DNA of 64,000 nt from positions 868,001 through 932,000 of the forward strand of contig OX388348.1 in NCBI GenBank assembly GCA_947579665.1, written 5' to 3'. This stretch comes from Sympetrum striolatum. Its lineage: Eukaryota > Arthropoda > Insecta > Odonata > Libellulidae. The notes under the pieces are model-generated. The model was not told where the DNA came from. It was given only the letters and a program-made list of their open reading frames with translations, and made no database searches. Made by a program: the position numbers and the translations under genes. Positions 35,145 through 47,220 of the stretch are shown here, piece by piece. How positions within the stretch are numbered: the first letter of the stretch is position 1; each line of letters begins with the position of its first letter.

Positions 35145-38100
35145 CACGAGTAAAATGTAGCTTGTATACTGCAAGCAGATGGACAACAATAATTTCATGT
35201 CGGCATCATATCGGGAAGGCCGTCAAAAGAAAAAAAATGGAATGAAAATATTCTGATTATTCGCTGCGATTTATTTGTCCGGCATCGAACCCGGGTCTTC
35301 TTGGTGATACTTACTATGCAGCACAATAGAAAATCACCATCTCTAACTATCTGTGAAAATTCAAGCAGAAATATCAACTGCAACTGCATCAAACGACGTC
35401 CTACTTTTCCCTTATATTTCTTATGAGAGTAATGTTAATGTGCTCTTGCATCGAACCCAGGAATAGCTCGGTCTTCTGAAAACTGTTTTCTTAAACCAAT
35501 TCTTACCTTACACTTTCCGGCTAAGCACGAACTTCCTATTGTTTCGAGAAGTGCATCAAAAAAAATAATGAAAAACAGCTCCCATGTATTTTAAAGGGCA
35601 GATCTTTGCATCGTCCTAGCATCGAACCCAGGATTTTTTTTGTAAAGGTCATTGATGTTTTCGAAAGTACAAGATCATAACTATAGGCACCTTGAGTTTT
35701 ATTTCTCTAACTATCCGGAAAGTATTTTTTTTTAATTCCCGAAAATCACGGCAATGCATTTAAACGGGAAAAATCGGGACTTTGGGGCACTCTGGAATCG
35801 AACCTATGACACTGAGGATCAAAGTCGCTTTTTTCCTGGGGGTTTCACGTTATGGCGAATACGTCATAAAAATTTCAAGGCAATGACGCTTGTAGTTTAG
35901 CCTGTGAATTTGTATCCTATCTATATAGCTATATAGCTATATAGCTATATGGCTATACGAGTAAAATGTAGCTTGCATACTGCAAGCAGATCGACAACAC
36001 TAATTTCATATAGGCATTATATCGGGACGGTCCTCAAAAGAAAAAAAATGATTGAAAATATTCTTAGAATTCGCTTCAATTTAAGTGTCTGGCATCGAAC
36101 CTGGGTCTTACTGGTGAACTTACTATGCAGCACAACAGAAGATCACCATCTCAAACTATGTGTGAAAATTAAAGCAGAATTTTTGGCTGCAACTGCATCA
36201 AACTACGTTCTACTTTTCACGAATTTAAATGGCCCTCTGGGTTCGAACCAAGGACGATCTTGGAATTCTAAAACATGTTTCTGGAAGTTACTTATGATCT
36301 CTATCTATATGCCGAATTCCAAGTTTCTATATTATTGGGAAAGGTTTCAAAATAATTCCTAAATATCGGATCAACTTCTGATTGCAGAGACACCTGGTGT
36401 CGAACCCAGGAAATATTGTAAACTGTGAATGAATAGTTTGATTTGTAAGTACCTGCTCTTGTATCATGGAAAGTTTGAAGTCGATAGCATGCCGGGAAGT
36501 ACCTAAATTTTGTTCCCGTAATCTCCATAAGAAATGCATTGTAGGATGTAAATGGCCCTCTGGGATCGAACCAAGGACCATCAGCGAGTTGCTAAAATTT
36601 GATTATAAAACATATTTATGATATATATCCACGTGCCAAGTTTCAAGTTTCCAAGTCATCTGGAAGTAATTAAAAAAATCTTAAAAATCGCAATGTAAAT
36701 TAAACGGGAGAATATTTGCCCTGACCTAGCATCGAACCAAGGATAATCTTCGTAGATGTCTTTATGGTTTCCTTTAGATATGCACAGCATCTAGCGATCT
36801 TTTGAATTTCAACTCTCAATTCTAACGGGAAGTGCACCAAAAAAATTTTCGAAAATCCCCACCATGTATCCATATGGAGAAAATCGCGACTTTGGGGCCT
36901 TCTGGAATCGAACCCATGACACCGAGGTTCAAGGTCGGCTTTTTCCTGGAGGTTACACGTCATGGCCAATAGGTCGTAAAAATTTCAAGTCGTTGGCACT
37001 TGTGGAACATGGTTACACTTTTGATCCCCTATATATAACTTATAGGTATATCCGGAGAAGCGTCTATATATAATAGATACGAGTAAAATGTTGCTTGCAT
37101 ACTGCAAGCAGATCGACAACACTATTTTCATTTCGGCATCATATCGGGACGGCCATCAAAAGAAAAAAATGGAATTAAATTTTTCTTAAAATTAGCTGAA
37201 ATTCCATCATCTGGCATCGTACCCGGGTCTTTACTGTGAACTTACTATGCAGCACAATAGAACATCACCATATCTAACTATGTGTGAAAATTCAAGCAGA
37301 AATATTGGCTGCAACTGCCGCAAACGAAGACCTTCTTTTCACGAATGTTAATAGCTCTCTGGATTCGAACCAAGGACGATTTAGGAAATATAAAATATGT
37401 TTCGAAATGTATCTATAAGTTCTATATATATGCCGAATTTCAAGTAATAATATTATTGGGAAGGGGTTCAAAATAATTCTTAAAAATCGGATCAGTGACT
37501 GATTGTAGAGACGCCTGGTGTCGAACCCTGGACGTATTGGAAGCTGTTAATGCACAAAATGACTTGCTAGAACCTGATCTCATTTCATACAAAGTTTGAA
37601 GTCGATATCATGCCGGGAAGTACCTAAAATGTGTTTCCGTTATCCCCATAAGAAATGCATTGTGGAGTGCAAATAGCCCTCTGGGATAGAACCAAGGACC
37701 ATCAGCGAATATGTAAAATTTGATTATGAAATATATTAATGATTTTTAACCCCATGCCAAATTTCAAGTTTCCATGCCATCGGGAAGGGGTCCAAAAAAA
37801 ATCTTTAAAATCACCACAACGCATTTTAAACGGCCGATTTTTGCCTTGACCTAGCATCGAATCCAGGATATTTTCTGTAAAACTCATTTATGTTTTTGAT
37901 AGATCATTACCGTATATAAAGGCTCCTAGAGTTTCGATTCTCTACCTATCCAGAAAGTATTTTTTTTAAATTCCCGAAAATCTATGCAATGCATTTGAAC
38001 GGGAAAAATCGGGACTTTGGGGCCCTCTGGAATTGAACCCATGACACTGAGGATCAAAAACACAATTTTTCCGGCGGTTAATTGTTATGGCCAATACGCA

Positions 38101-38275
38101 GTAAAAATTTGAACTCAATCACGCTTGTGGTTTAGGCTGTGAATTTGTATCCTATCTATCTATATACCTATCTATATATATGAATGAATCCGGAGAAGCA
38201 TCTATATATAATAGATATAAATGAATCCGGAGAAGCATCTATATATAATAGATATACATATATCGATACAAGTAA
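35145..38275. repeat. Head-to-tail array of the B-box-rich repeat (family D), three units
   Basis: Units start at about 35147, 35957 and 37079. Each begins cgagtaaaatg, then a TGCTTGCA-TAC-TGCAAGCA-type palindrome (first copy TGCTTGTA at 35115-style divergence near 35158). Units end in gaatccggagaagcatcta and a tatata-rich word that abuts the next unit. Within each unit, five or six diverged monomers of 146-175 bp carry a core tcgaaccnagga, the reverse complement of a tRNA T-arm/B-box GGTTCGA. Cores lie near 35286, 35451, 35622, 35798, 36095, 36243, 36401, 36566, 36732, 36908, 37218, 37363, 37521, 37686, 37857 and 38033. Each unit ends with a (TATC)n/(TATAGC)n microsatellite. No ORF is shared by units. 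Confidence 0.85.
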
Positions 38276-38390
38276 ATACAGTCGATATAAAAAGGAATAT
38301 AACGTTTGAAGGAGAGTAGGGGTGAGAGTGTGCGAGAACGATAAGGATATGTGGAATAAAAGGAAAATAGAAAAGAAAAAAAAAAGATGT

Positions 38391-39171
38391 TCAGTGAAGG
38401 GAAAAGTTAATCTGGTAAAGCTTATCTGAGTCAGTGGAGGTTTGATTAAGAAAAAGGAATTGGTAGTAGCGATTCTTGAATGCCAATAGCGAAGGAGAGT
38501 TTTGAATATGTGTGGGGAGAGAGTTCCAGAGCCTGCATGCGGAGATATGAAAGGAATTATGGTAAATTTCGTTTCGGTGTTTTGGTATCTGAAGAAGCTG
38601 GTTATTTCTAGTCGGAAGACAATGTATGCTGTGCATTGTTTGAAAAAGATCAGATAGATACTGAGGCAGGTTATTAATTCTTATGGAGAAGAGCTGAGTG
38701 AGAAGGTGAAGATTTCGTCTTGACTGGAGCTTGAGCCATCCAAGTTGGTAGTAGTATTTAGAAACATGATCTTTTTTTTCTGAGATCACAGATGAATCTA
38801 ATACAGGAATTCTGCGCTAATTGTAGTTTGTTCTTCAGAGAGGTCGTTGAATACAGCATCACAATAATCGAAGTGAGGAATAATAAGAGAGGAGATCAGC
38901 TGCTTTCTGAGTTGAAATGAAAGAAATGTTTTCAGTCGCACGAGTGAATACAGAGATCCATAGACTGTTTTGCAGATCTTATTAACTTGATCTGCCCAAG
39001 AGAGATTTTCGTTGATAACCACTCCGAGATTAATGAGTGATTTGTTAAGAGGGAGTTAAATGCAGATAACTCTATTCCTTTATTGAAGAAAATCAGGAAA
39101 CTTCCCGACAGCATCAATAATCCCGTTTTTTTATTCAGACGCAAAATTAATAGTCGTCGATCCTCTTTCAT
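38391..39171 (-). pseudogene. Non-LTR reverse transcriptase, C-terminal part
   Basis: Read right to left: a segment ending in a KKTGLLMLSGS-type block (RT C-terminal palm/thumb), then INLGVVINENLSWADQVNKI, YGSLYSLVRLKTFLSFQLRK and LIIPHFDYCDAVFNDLSEEQ. After a frame change comes KKDHVSKYYYQLGWLKLQSR. A FHISACRLWNSLPTHIQ block and a stop at 38391 follow. This order (LGV-x-(L/I)D-N-L-W ... HFDYCD ... LGWLPLR) is the region after the RT catalytic core in Jockey/CR1-like elements. At least three frame changes (near 39040, 38800) show it is dead. The FADD catalytic part is missing on the right. Confidence 0.85.
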
Positions 39172-39179
39172 CCCAAACT

Positions 39180-39875
39180 AAACAATAGTTTGCTGAGTTT
39201 CCAATTTCTCTGTCCCTTTGAAATCGGAATTACATCTTCATTTTATCCTCGTATTATCGGCGGCGATACATTCTATATCATTTCGCGTTCGAGTGCTCAT
39301 ATTCATCGAAATTGAAAACATCGAAATGAACAAACATTTTCGTTCGGAAATGCTTTCACCGCATCAAGGGAACGTAGCAACTCGTGGGTACGTTGGTCAT
39401 TTTGGGTGATGACGTTTCGCCAACAGTATTGTCCAATAATCTTCGTTGATACCAATTTCCGTTTCTGAAGTGTTGTAAATGATGATACGGAGTTTCGTAT
39501 TTGCAATATCCTTTAATTTTCTTTGAAAGAGCTTAACAATCGATATGTTTATCTGCAAGAATGTGAATACTGCAATTTTGTGAATTAGGCGATCTCGTAA
39601 ATAAAGTAAAAGGTTTAAATGTTAAAATGTTTGTGTGAATGCCCGCTAGAACCTCGAGAACGATAATATGCACGGCTATCAGAATTATTAAATTTATTTG
39701 GACGGATTATGGTCTACTTTTTATGTACTTAATCATCCCCGGTTCAAATCCAGACAAGAGGAAGCTTTCTCATAAGAAATGCATGTAATCTCGATTCCAT
39801 CGTTAGCATTATTTATTTTGCGAAATTAAATTGCAAAGAATGTTCGTAGAAAATCGATATTATCACTAAAAGAAA
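39180..39875. other. Unassigned DNA with one B-box module
   Basis: Near 39740-39790 the plus strand reads CCCGGTTCAAATCCAGACAA, then ctcataagaaatgcatgta. This is a copy of the B-box plus ATAAGAAATGCA module. Otherwise nothing recognised. Confidence 0.45.
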
Positions 39876-39879
39876 GAAA

Positions 39880-40050
39880 AATAAATAAAGATTCTAAATT
39901 TTTTCCTGGATTATCGTTTACGAATTGAATATACGAGATTTAACACGAAATTCGCGGACATTTTCGGAATATTTGACGGGGTAAACAACCAGTCCCCCTG
40001 ACGACCAACGCGATTGTTGAATCCGAGCTCATGGATTTTTCAGTTATTCT
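39880..40050 (-). repeat. Partial family A copy, inverted
   Basis: The plus strand shows aaacaaccagtccccctgac, gaccaacgcgattgttgaat and ccgagctcatg, the reverse complement of the family A core. Confidence 0.7.
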
Positions 40051-40559
40051 GGGAATTCAGGCTCATTTAAACGTAGGAATCAAGCACTTCACGTAGTCGA
40101 TTCTAAGACAGACGAAAAGCGTATAGGACAGCCAATTGTAGTCGTGCGCGATTTTAAATTCGTTCTCATGAAACTGTCTCAATCGGTTGTTCAGTCCAGT
40201 TTAAAGAAAATCGGAGCTATGATTATTAAAGTTTGCACAGTAACGTTTTAACTCGCACAGTAAACAGCTCACCTTTTTTCCTAAGCAAAAGGTTTAGGAA
40301 AAAAGTGAAGGTTTGTTTTTAAAAGCCTCAAGGTAGTTTTCTCCGAAGTACTTTTTCACGATATCTCTTTCTTTAATATTTATATGACGAGGGTTTGATT
40401 TAAGAAGAGACTCAAAAGATTCTCAATCTTGCTCTAATATAGTCAACAGAAGAAATGGGTTGGTCAAATGCTGAGAGGAGGGTTGTTAGAGACTAAATAA
40501 GGGTAGATTTGAAGGGAAAAACAGAATACAAAGACGTTGTCTGTAAATTATTCAGCCCG

Positions 40560-40960
40560 AAGGCCGGTCTCACCCCCTCCGGCATAAGCTACTAAGAGCT
40601 TGTGGAAAGGAATGAGGTTTACTAGGCAGGATGAGGAGTGGGGTAGTTCCTCACTGAGCCAGAATGCTATAAGCGGAACATGTCCACGAAAGTGGAGTAC
40701 AATGATTCTATGAGTAACACTTGTCATGGCATTCCGTAAAAAGTGTCATGCAGGAGGAAAACTTTTAAGAACAGTTTCAAAGACATTAACAATTTTCTTG
40801 GCATTCCGTAAGGAGAGACCATGATCAGTGCAATTATTCACTCATACCTTTGTAGCTTTCATTTCATCACAGCCATGATCAAGACTGGGACAAAAGAAAA
40901 TGAGAGATACATTTTTCTCTTTCCTGTACCACATGGCAAATTAAAATAGTCCATTCATCA
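40560..40960 (+). repeat. Family C copy
   Basis: It carries cggcataagctactaagagc, gcaggatgaggagtggggta, aagcggaacatgtccacg, tgtagctttcatttcatcac and ctttcctgtaccacatggca. It is the longest of the four copies and has no ORF. Confidence 0.7.
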
Positions 40961-40999
40961 GAGTATGGTTGCAGGAACAAAAGATGTTGATTGAATGAA

Positions 41000-41895
41000 A
41001 AGGGTTGGGGAAAGTTACCAATAAACGAAAGAAAAGGACATTGGACAAAGATGTTTTGATGAGCTTACCGAAATGTATACAACTTGTGATGGATTAACTT
41101 TGTTAAATGTAAAGCACATATGTGCTATCCTTGCATCTTCATCATAATCGTAACTTAATCAGAACATTGAATTTTCAAATTCCTTTATAAATGTACATTT
41201 CCGGTGTTACTTTAGGCCTTCTTTATGTTTTCGGGTGATTTGAGACACTTTATATGCTCGTCAATACCATCATCCCAATCTAAAATTATTACTTATTCGT
41301 CTAACGTATCAGTAATGTAGTCTATCAACTCGTGTACGTATAGATTGCAAATTCTCCGTAGGATAAAACGAAGAATAACGAATAAATTCTCGTTTACCAA
41401 TTCGTTCAATGATCAGATCGGCTTAAAAAATATTCAAGAAATAAAAAAGATGAGCGCAATCTCTGTCTGAAAAAGCTCTCCCAGAGCTTCCCAGTTTCCA
41501 CAAAGACTCTGCAAACTCCTTCATCGCGACATAGAATGACTTTAACCTTAACTCACCAGTTAACCTTTATACTCACGTACCCAGTTAAGACGAGGTACAC
41601 TACTCGCGTTCTAGGACCGGTTTTTTTTCGCAAATTTTGTTCAACTTTGTTCGATTCTAGCCCACCGTGCGCCGCTTCTCAACTGACTCTTCAGATCGAA
41701 GTCAGAAATCGCGATAAGCGTTAGGGCTTTCTTACTTATACGGATAGCGGAGCCACCCCTCGCCATCCGAATTGGTCCGCGACCTAAAGGGTTTATATAA
41801 GAAAGGGGAATGTTGTTTGAAGAAGGTTTGGGTTGGAAGACGACTTGTAGGCTCAATAAACCCCTCAATCGGGAAGCCGGGTTTCTGTTCGAGCT
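41000..41895. other. AT-rich DNA, nothing recognised
   Basis: No gene or repeat recognised before the foldback at 41899. Confidence 0.45.
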
Positions 41896-41898
41896 AAC

Positions 41899-41975
41899 AC
41901 AGGGTGCGGATACATAACTTCCTTTTTTCGCATTAAAATGCATATAATAAAGGAAGTTATGTGGCCGCACCCTGT
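41899..41975. repeat. Short foldback (MITE-like)
   Basis: The arms acagggtgcgga-tacataac-ttccttt (41899-41925) and its inverted partner (41949-41975) pair over 27 bp with two mismatches. The 23 nt spacer contains gcattaaaatgc. The terminus ACAGGGTGCGG resembles mariner-type ends, but no TA duplication abuts it. Confidence 0.75.
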
Positions 41976-42169
41976 AGCTCTGTCACTGGGACTTCATGAT
42001 TGAGTGAACATCTCCTTGGGGGGAAGTCTGTCCTGTGGATAGATGGAATAACTCCGTCTCAGTCTTATTTGTGAATGCAGACGTAGATTAAATTCAAGTC
42101 GTCGGTCTTGCAATGAGTAAATACACTTTAGTACACACAACTAAAACCCATTCTATTCTATACGGGGAA

Positions 42170-42620
42170 ATGCATGGATCCAACAATCGCATTGGTCGTC
42201 AGGGGACTGGTTATTTACAACCGCAAAATGCTTGGAATATTATCGCATATTTTGTCGAAATGATCAAAATTTCAATTCGGAAAAAATATTCCACCATCAA
42301 AATAAGAATATTAATTTGATTTTCGTTCTTTTTGTGCCTGTCTCGACTCAACACTACAATTCCTTCTAATTTAAATCTTCGAATGAAATTAAGACTCCAA
42401 CCGTTAACAGCAAAGTTTACATGTAACCCTTTTGGAAATATATTACAGTGATCTTGGTTCGAACCCAGAGAAATTATAGAAAAACGCTTTGACAGAACTT
42501 CCTTCCCAGAAAACAGGTAAGCAAAGTTTGACACGGATGGGGCAAACGGTGTGGACTACAATCGAAGACACACATATATACAAACGCATAGAACTTCTGC
42601 TTTGTATAGTACAAATCATC
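42170..42620 (+). repeat. Family A copy
   Basis: It shows gcattggtcgtcaggggac, tatattttgtcgaaatgatc, cgttctttttgtgcctgtct, ttggttcgaacccagag (B-box module, plus strand) and a tail with gaagacacacatatatacaa. Confidence 0.75.
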
Positions 42621-42759
42621 TAGCTTCTCTCATCAGTGAGCTTCTCTTCCTGACTGTAATTACGTACCTGCAACTGCAACCTTCTAAAAGATAATTTCAC
42701 GTCATCCATGTAATTACATCTTTAATCATCAGCTTTATGGTATTTCGAGTATTTTTACG

Positions 42760-43200
42760 GGATGACACATCGGATTCAACAATGGGATCGGTCGTCAGGG
42801 AGATGAGTTGTTTAAAACATCCAATTCTCGTATATTTTACCGATATTCTCGCAAATTCGAATCTAAAGTAAGATTCCATGAATGAAATAAGATTCTTCAT
42901 TTAATTTCCGTTCTTTTGGTGCTTGTCTCGTCGACGTGCGACCATTTCTTTTAATTTAATTTCGCGTAAGAAACAAACCCTGCATGTGATAAAAATGATT
43001 TTTACGTGTATTGTTTATGGAAAACTATGTGAGCGATCTGGGTTCGAAACCCGTAAAATTGTGGAATAAAATGGCGACAGTGATTCCTTCCGGGTCGCAG
43101 AGGACAGGTATACTAAGTTTGAAGCAAATCGGACGAACGGTATGGCCTCCAATCTAAGACAAGCACACCCACAGAATTTCCATTTTATGTATATAGATAA
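42760..43200 (+). repeat. Family A copy
   Basis: It shows gggatcggtcgtcagggag, ccgttcttttggtgcttgtc, gatctgggttcgaaacccg and a tail aagcacacccacagaattt. It ends near tgtatatagat. It lies in tandem with the copy at 42170-42620. Confidence 0.75.
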
Positions 43201-44100
43201 TATACTGTGAGAATGCAAAGATACAAAAAAACAATGTCCGAGTTGAGTTATCGCTATATATTCTGATTTAATGTACATTTACAAAGCAAATTTTCATCCT
43301 TTTTTATAAATTTCTACCTTCAGCCATTATCACTATGGATATTTTTACTTTTGATCAGAACTAGGTATTTGGCCATGAATTTTAAAAGTTATATTTAGTT
43401 CTGTCAGTTGACGTGGAAATACACCAGTAAATAATAATACTTACTAAGCGAATCATAATTCGCGGAATGATCGCTGGGATAGCGCATTCGGTGCAAACTA
43501 AGTGTAAGTGACGCTTTGCAAAATTCCCGAGAATTATCGACATTCTTTTCTCCGGAAATTCCAAGATTCTCCGATAACACTGCTCTGCTGCATTTTTGTT
43601 ACAAAGTATTTGATGCTCTAAGCTAATTCGGTGAATCTGAAAATGAAATCAGTGTCGGGCACAGTTATTTCGTAAGTAATGCATTTTTCCGAAATGCCTC
43701 CAAAAGAAGGAATTTATTCTGTATTGGCGGATCTCTTGTGCATTCTCCATTTTAAGATGAACTGGATTTGCTCTCAATCGGTACGAAAAATTTGTTTCAT
43801 ATTTAGGAAACAGTTTATTGTATTTTACTGCCTTATTTTATTTACTGGTTCAAACCAGCTTCTTTCACCTTTCAAAGAAAATTCGTACTTTTGTTGTTAA
43901 ACTAAACGTTCACCCATATTTTAATGGAAATTTGAAATAGTGTTTTTTCTGCATGCCGATAGGGAAATTAGAACTTTAGATTTGAATATTTTCAAGTTCC
44001 GCCAAAGTCTTCTCACGGTCAATTTAATTAACTAACCGAAGCTGCATTATGCTTTGGTATTCGCGATTATCGAAAACATGGCTTATCTCCGGTTATCAGT
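43201..44100. other. AT-rich DNA, nothing recognised
   Basis: No gene or repeat recognised. Confidence 0.5.
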
Positions 44101-44104
44101 AGTA

Positions 44105-44300
44105 TTGAAGTCAAAAATTATATTGAAGGAATTATCAATCGAGATGGCAGAAGGAAGTGAAGAATTAAACCATATCTCCTTCTTTGATATATTTATATGG
44201 TTAGCATAAATGTGTTAGAGCATCCAGCGAAGATGAATGCTTATCATTTCTTCGATTGGAAGTAGCAAATTAACAAAGTGAATTAAAATTATTCAACGTA
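44105..44300 (+). repeat. Dispersed repeat, partner of 32141-32335
   Basis: Shares the ordered blocks listed for 32141-32335, ending in attattcaacgtatgt in both copies. Confidence 0.8.
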
Positions 44301-44319
44301 TGTGTATGTCAATCAATGT

Positions 44320-44490
44320 GTGAATGCAAAGTTAAGAGGACACCTTGTTTACTACGAAGAAATTTCACTAATTTTAAAACATTTTGCAATAGTACTCGTC
44401 ATTTGGAATCGAAAGCGATATTGCTTGACAAACATAAGAATCTTCATTCAATTTCCTTTATTATGGTCTCGACTTCGTCGTCCCTCCCTA
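44320..44490 (+). repeat. Partial family A copy
   Basis: tttactacgaagaaatttca, cattttgcaatagtactcgt and cttcattcaatttcctttat match 15025-15150. Confidence 0.6.
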
Positions 44491-46228
44491 AACATATGAC
44501 GAGATCATTTGATACTTTTGTTACTGACATATATACAAGGAACTTCTTACGTAACTCACCTATCACAAGAATTCAACAATTAATGACTTCTTTGGTGCTC
44601 AGTCTATTGATATATGTTGTACAAATATTATATAAATAAAGCCTGCATTAAAAAATCATGATATTTTATGAGGTTGATTTTAGCATAGTTGACCGACACC
44701 CAAAATTAAACTTGATCCACTAAGTTTCTCCAACGTCAGATGAGGCGTATCTTTCTGAGCTAAACAGTCTTCAAATTATCAGATAGTAATATATTGCTCT
44801 TGTATATTGAGGCTTCAAAATGGACGCACCCCCTGAAATAAGAACTTAACTAACAGAAATTATCGATGACTCGTTCATGAATAATATTATTTCTAATTCT
44901 TAGAATGCTTAATAATCAAGTCTTTTGATCTTAATAATCTTAATTTTTGTTTACCAAAATCCATTTCATTATGATTACTTCAAGTTTATCTTAGTACCCA
45001 TAAAGTACGACCACGTTTCGAAGGATATTTCCTTTTTGTGATGACGCTGCATTGTTTCAAAGAAGATTATAAATTCTCAACATTAATATTTAAGATACAG
45101 CTAACGTGGAATCCCATAGAATAGGAGAAATTTATCAAATTAACTTAATGTTGTAAATATTTCGCCAAGCTAATTTTTCATTCCCTATCACAATCTCAAA
45201 ATTTCGGAAGTTATTCATGAAAGATATTTCCTCCGTTCGAATTTTATTTCCTTCTCGATATTCAGTATAATTTAGTTAATATTTTCTTTTTAAGAATTAA
45301 CTTAATATCTAAAAGGTATATAGGTAATTGTAACTGCAGATGGGGAATATGGTATGAAAGAAAATTTTATTTTAGCTGGAATTGATTTCATATATAAAAG
45401 AAACACCGAAATGTTGCTACAGAATTTATAAGCATATAATAGTATATTGGAAATAAATTCAACCTTTGTCTCGTAGCCAGTTCTTTGATATGTAGTTTTA
45501 CATTTTTTGAAGGCGCAATTGCTAGTATTTCATGGAAAAAAATTAGTATCGGTGGAGAAAGTTCCGCCTTTTTTCGCAAATGTTTTCGTGGAGAAACTCT
45601 TTGTACTGCATGCGTCTCGTTAGGTGCTCAGCGGCAAAGACAGCCATGAAAGGTTTCCCAATATATGAGCCGCGCATCTCTTTGGAGAAGCAAAGCGGAA
45701 AATAAAATATCACGATACGGGCTTGAGTGCATCTTTCGGTTGCAATTGGACGTGAAAGGCTCGTTCGATATTCAGACGAAATCAAGTTCACTAATAAATG
45801 CCGCTTATTATTAGCATCGGATTATGGGAAACCGTGAAATTAGCTCCCCTCTTGACTGCGGTCGAAACGTTTGTGCTGCAGATTGAGTGATGCCATCGCC
45901 AAAACAAGATATATCAATTTTGGCTCGTCTTCTGAGTTCTAGGTTCTGAGCAACGATACGGAATTCCTCATAACGAAGTAGCCTCGAGGCTGTATTTTCG
46001 GCAGATGAGAAGCCAGAGCTTGAAATGCGTTCTATGCAGGATCCTTTTGCTTTGAATGCGATAGCTTTATTTGAACGAAATGAATCTTTTATTAAATGAG
46101 GATTATTCACATTATAACGTAAATGATTGGAGGAAATGTATAATGATGAACATTTTCTCTTGTTTCTTTTCACTTAAAAGCGATTTCTTTGACATAAAAT
46201 CCAAATTAGGTGCATCATATGCTCTCTA
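44491..46228. other. AT-rich DNA, no gene recognised
   Basis: Short ORFs without motifs. At 45854-45875 the plus strand reads gactgcggtcgaaacgtttg, which resembles the second half of the 57599-57638 motif. It is possibly a Penelope-like scrap. Confidence 0.4.
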
Positions 46229-46231
46229 TTT

Positions 46232-46900
46232 TTACTTTCTCCATATACGCAGTATAAAGAAAGTATTGTTTTCTTTAATGAAAATTGACTCCGAGATTTC
46301 TACGGAAATACATGTTTTGGGGTCCCTAGAACACGTTTTGACCATTTTCGGAATGGTGTCTGTGTGTGTGTGTGCTTGTGGGTGCTCTGACGTAAAAACT
46401 ATCAGCCATATCACTATCAAACTTCACATATAATAATAATAATAATAAATCGTCTTTATTTGGGCGAGATATATATATATATATATATAGGTAGCAGTGT
46501 GGTGGGAGCTGTCAGAGTTGATTAGTTTTGGAGAAAATCGGTTAACCGGTAGTAAAGATTTTATTTTATTCTTCGAGGTTAATTTCCATTTTTGTGAAAT
46601 ATCTCAATAAATACGATATTTAGGTATATACTATTATTTATAAAAGTTTTAGAAAATGTAATTTACTATAACTTCTGTAATGAACGCATTTTTGTATCAC
46701 TGATTGCTTAGGAGTTATTCTTGAAATACTGAAAAAACCGGAAGTAACTGATTTTGTACTTAGTGGGCGCTCTAACATGAAAAGTATTTGTCTTATCAAC
46801 AACTTATTTCATTTATAGTAGTACGTTGGTTGGTTTCGTTAGAGTTGATTAGTTTTTGGATTAAATCGGTTAGCCGGAAGTCGAGATGTTTGCTTAGATT
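46232..46900 (+). repeat. Partial family B copy, interrupted by a LINE tail
   Basis: It starts tactttctccatatacgcag and keeps ggtccctagaacacgttttg and a short GT tract. It is then broken at 46436-46490 by (AAT)n, cgtctttatttgggcgagat and a TA tract, and resumes with gtcagagttgattagttttg. The internal insertion is the LINE-type tail in minus orientation. Confidence 0.75.
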
Positions 46901-46902
46901 TG

Positions 46903-46980
46903 GCGCGTGGCTTGGAACACCTGCTGGGAGAGTAGAAGACCTGGGTTCAATTGCTTGTCACATCTGCAATTTTAAATTTC
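46903..46980 (+). repeat. tRNA-like SINE fragment
   Basis: TTTGGCGCGTGGCTTGGAAC is followed at the right distance by GACCTGGGTTCAATTGCTTG. The A-box is weak and the B-box is fair. It starts exactly where the family B copy stops. Confidence 0.45.
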
Positions 46981-47024
46981 TTGTATCCTTATTCGTATAT
47001 TTACATTGTGGTTAACTATTCGGT

Positions 47025-47220
47025 CACACCCCTTAGCATCCTATCTGTAAATGATTTAGCCAGGAGACCCGTTGGTGCCACACCCCTTCTGACATAAGCT
47101 ATATAGAGCTTGCAGAGAGGAATGACAGGATGAGGAGTGAGGCCCTTGCTTTCCTTACTGTGCCAGACAGCTATAAACGGAACATGTCCACGCAAGTGAA
47201 GTACAGCTAACAGCAAAAAA
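47025..47220 (+). repeat. Family C copy
   Basis: ttctgacataagctatatag, gacaggatgaggagtgagg and taaacggaacatgtccacgc match the 40560-40960 copy. Confidence 0.65.

Noticed and set aside
36301..36969. Overlapping minus-strand ORFs of 75-89 residues in the family D array
   Set aside because: Not conserved in frame between units; the same unit at 37.1-38.2 kb has different stops.
35145..38275. CRISPR-like regular repeats
   Set aside because: Monomers are 146-175 bp, diverged along their full length and lie in eukaryotic DNA; there is no short constant repeat with unique spacers and no cas genes.
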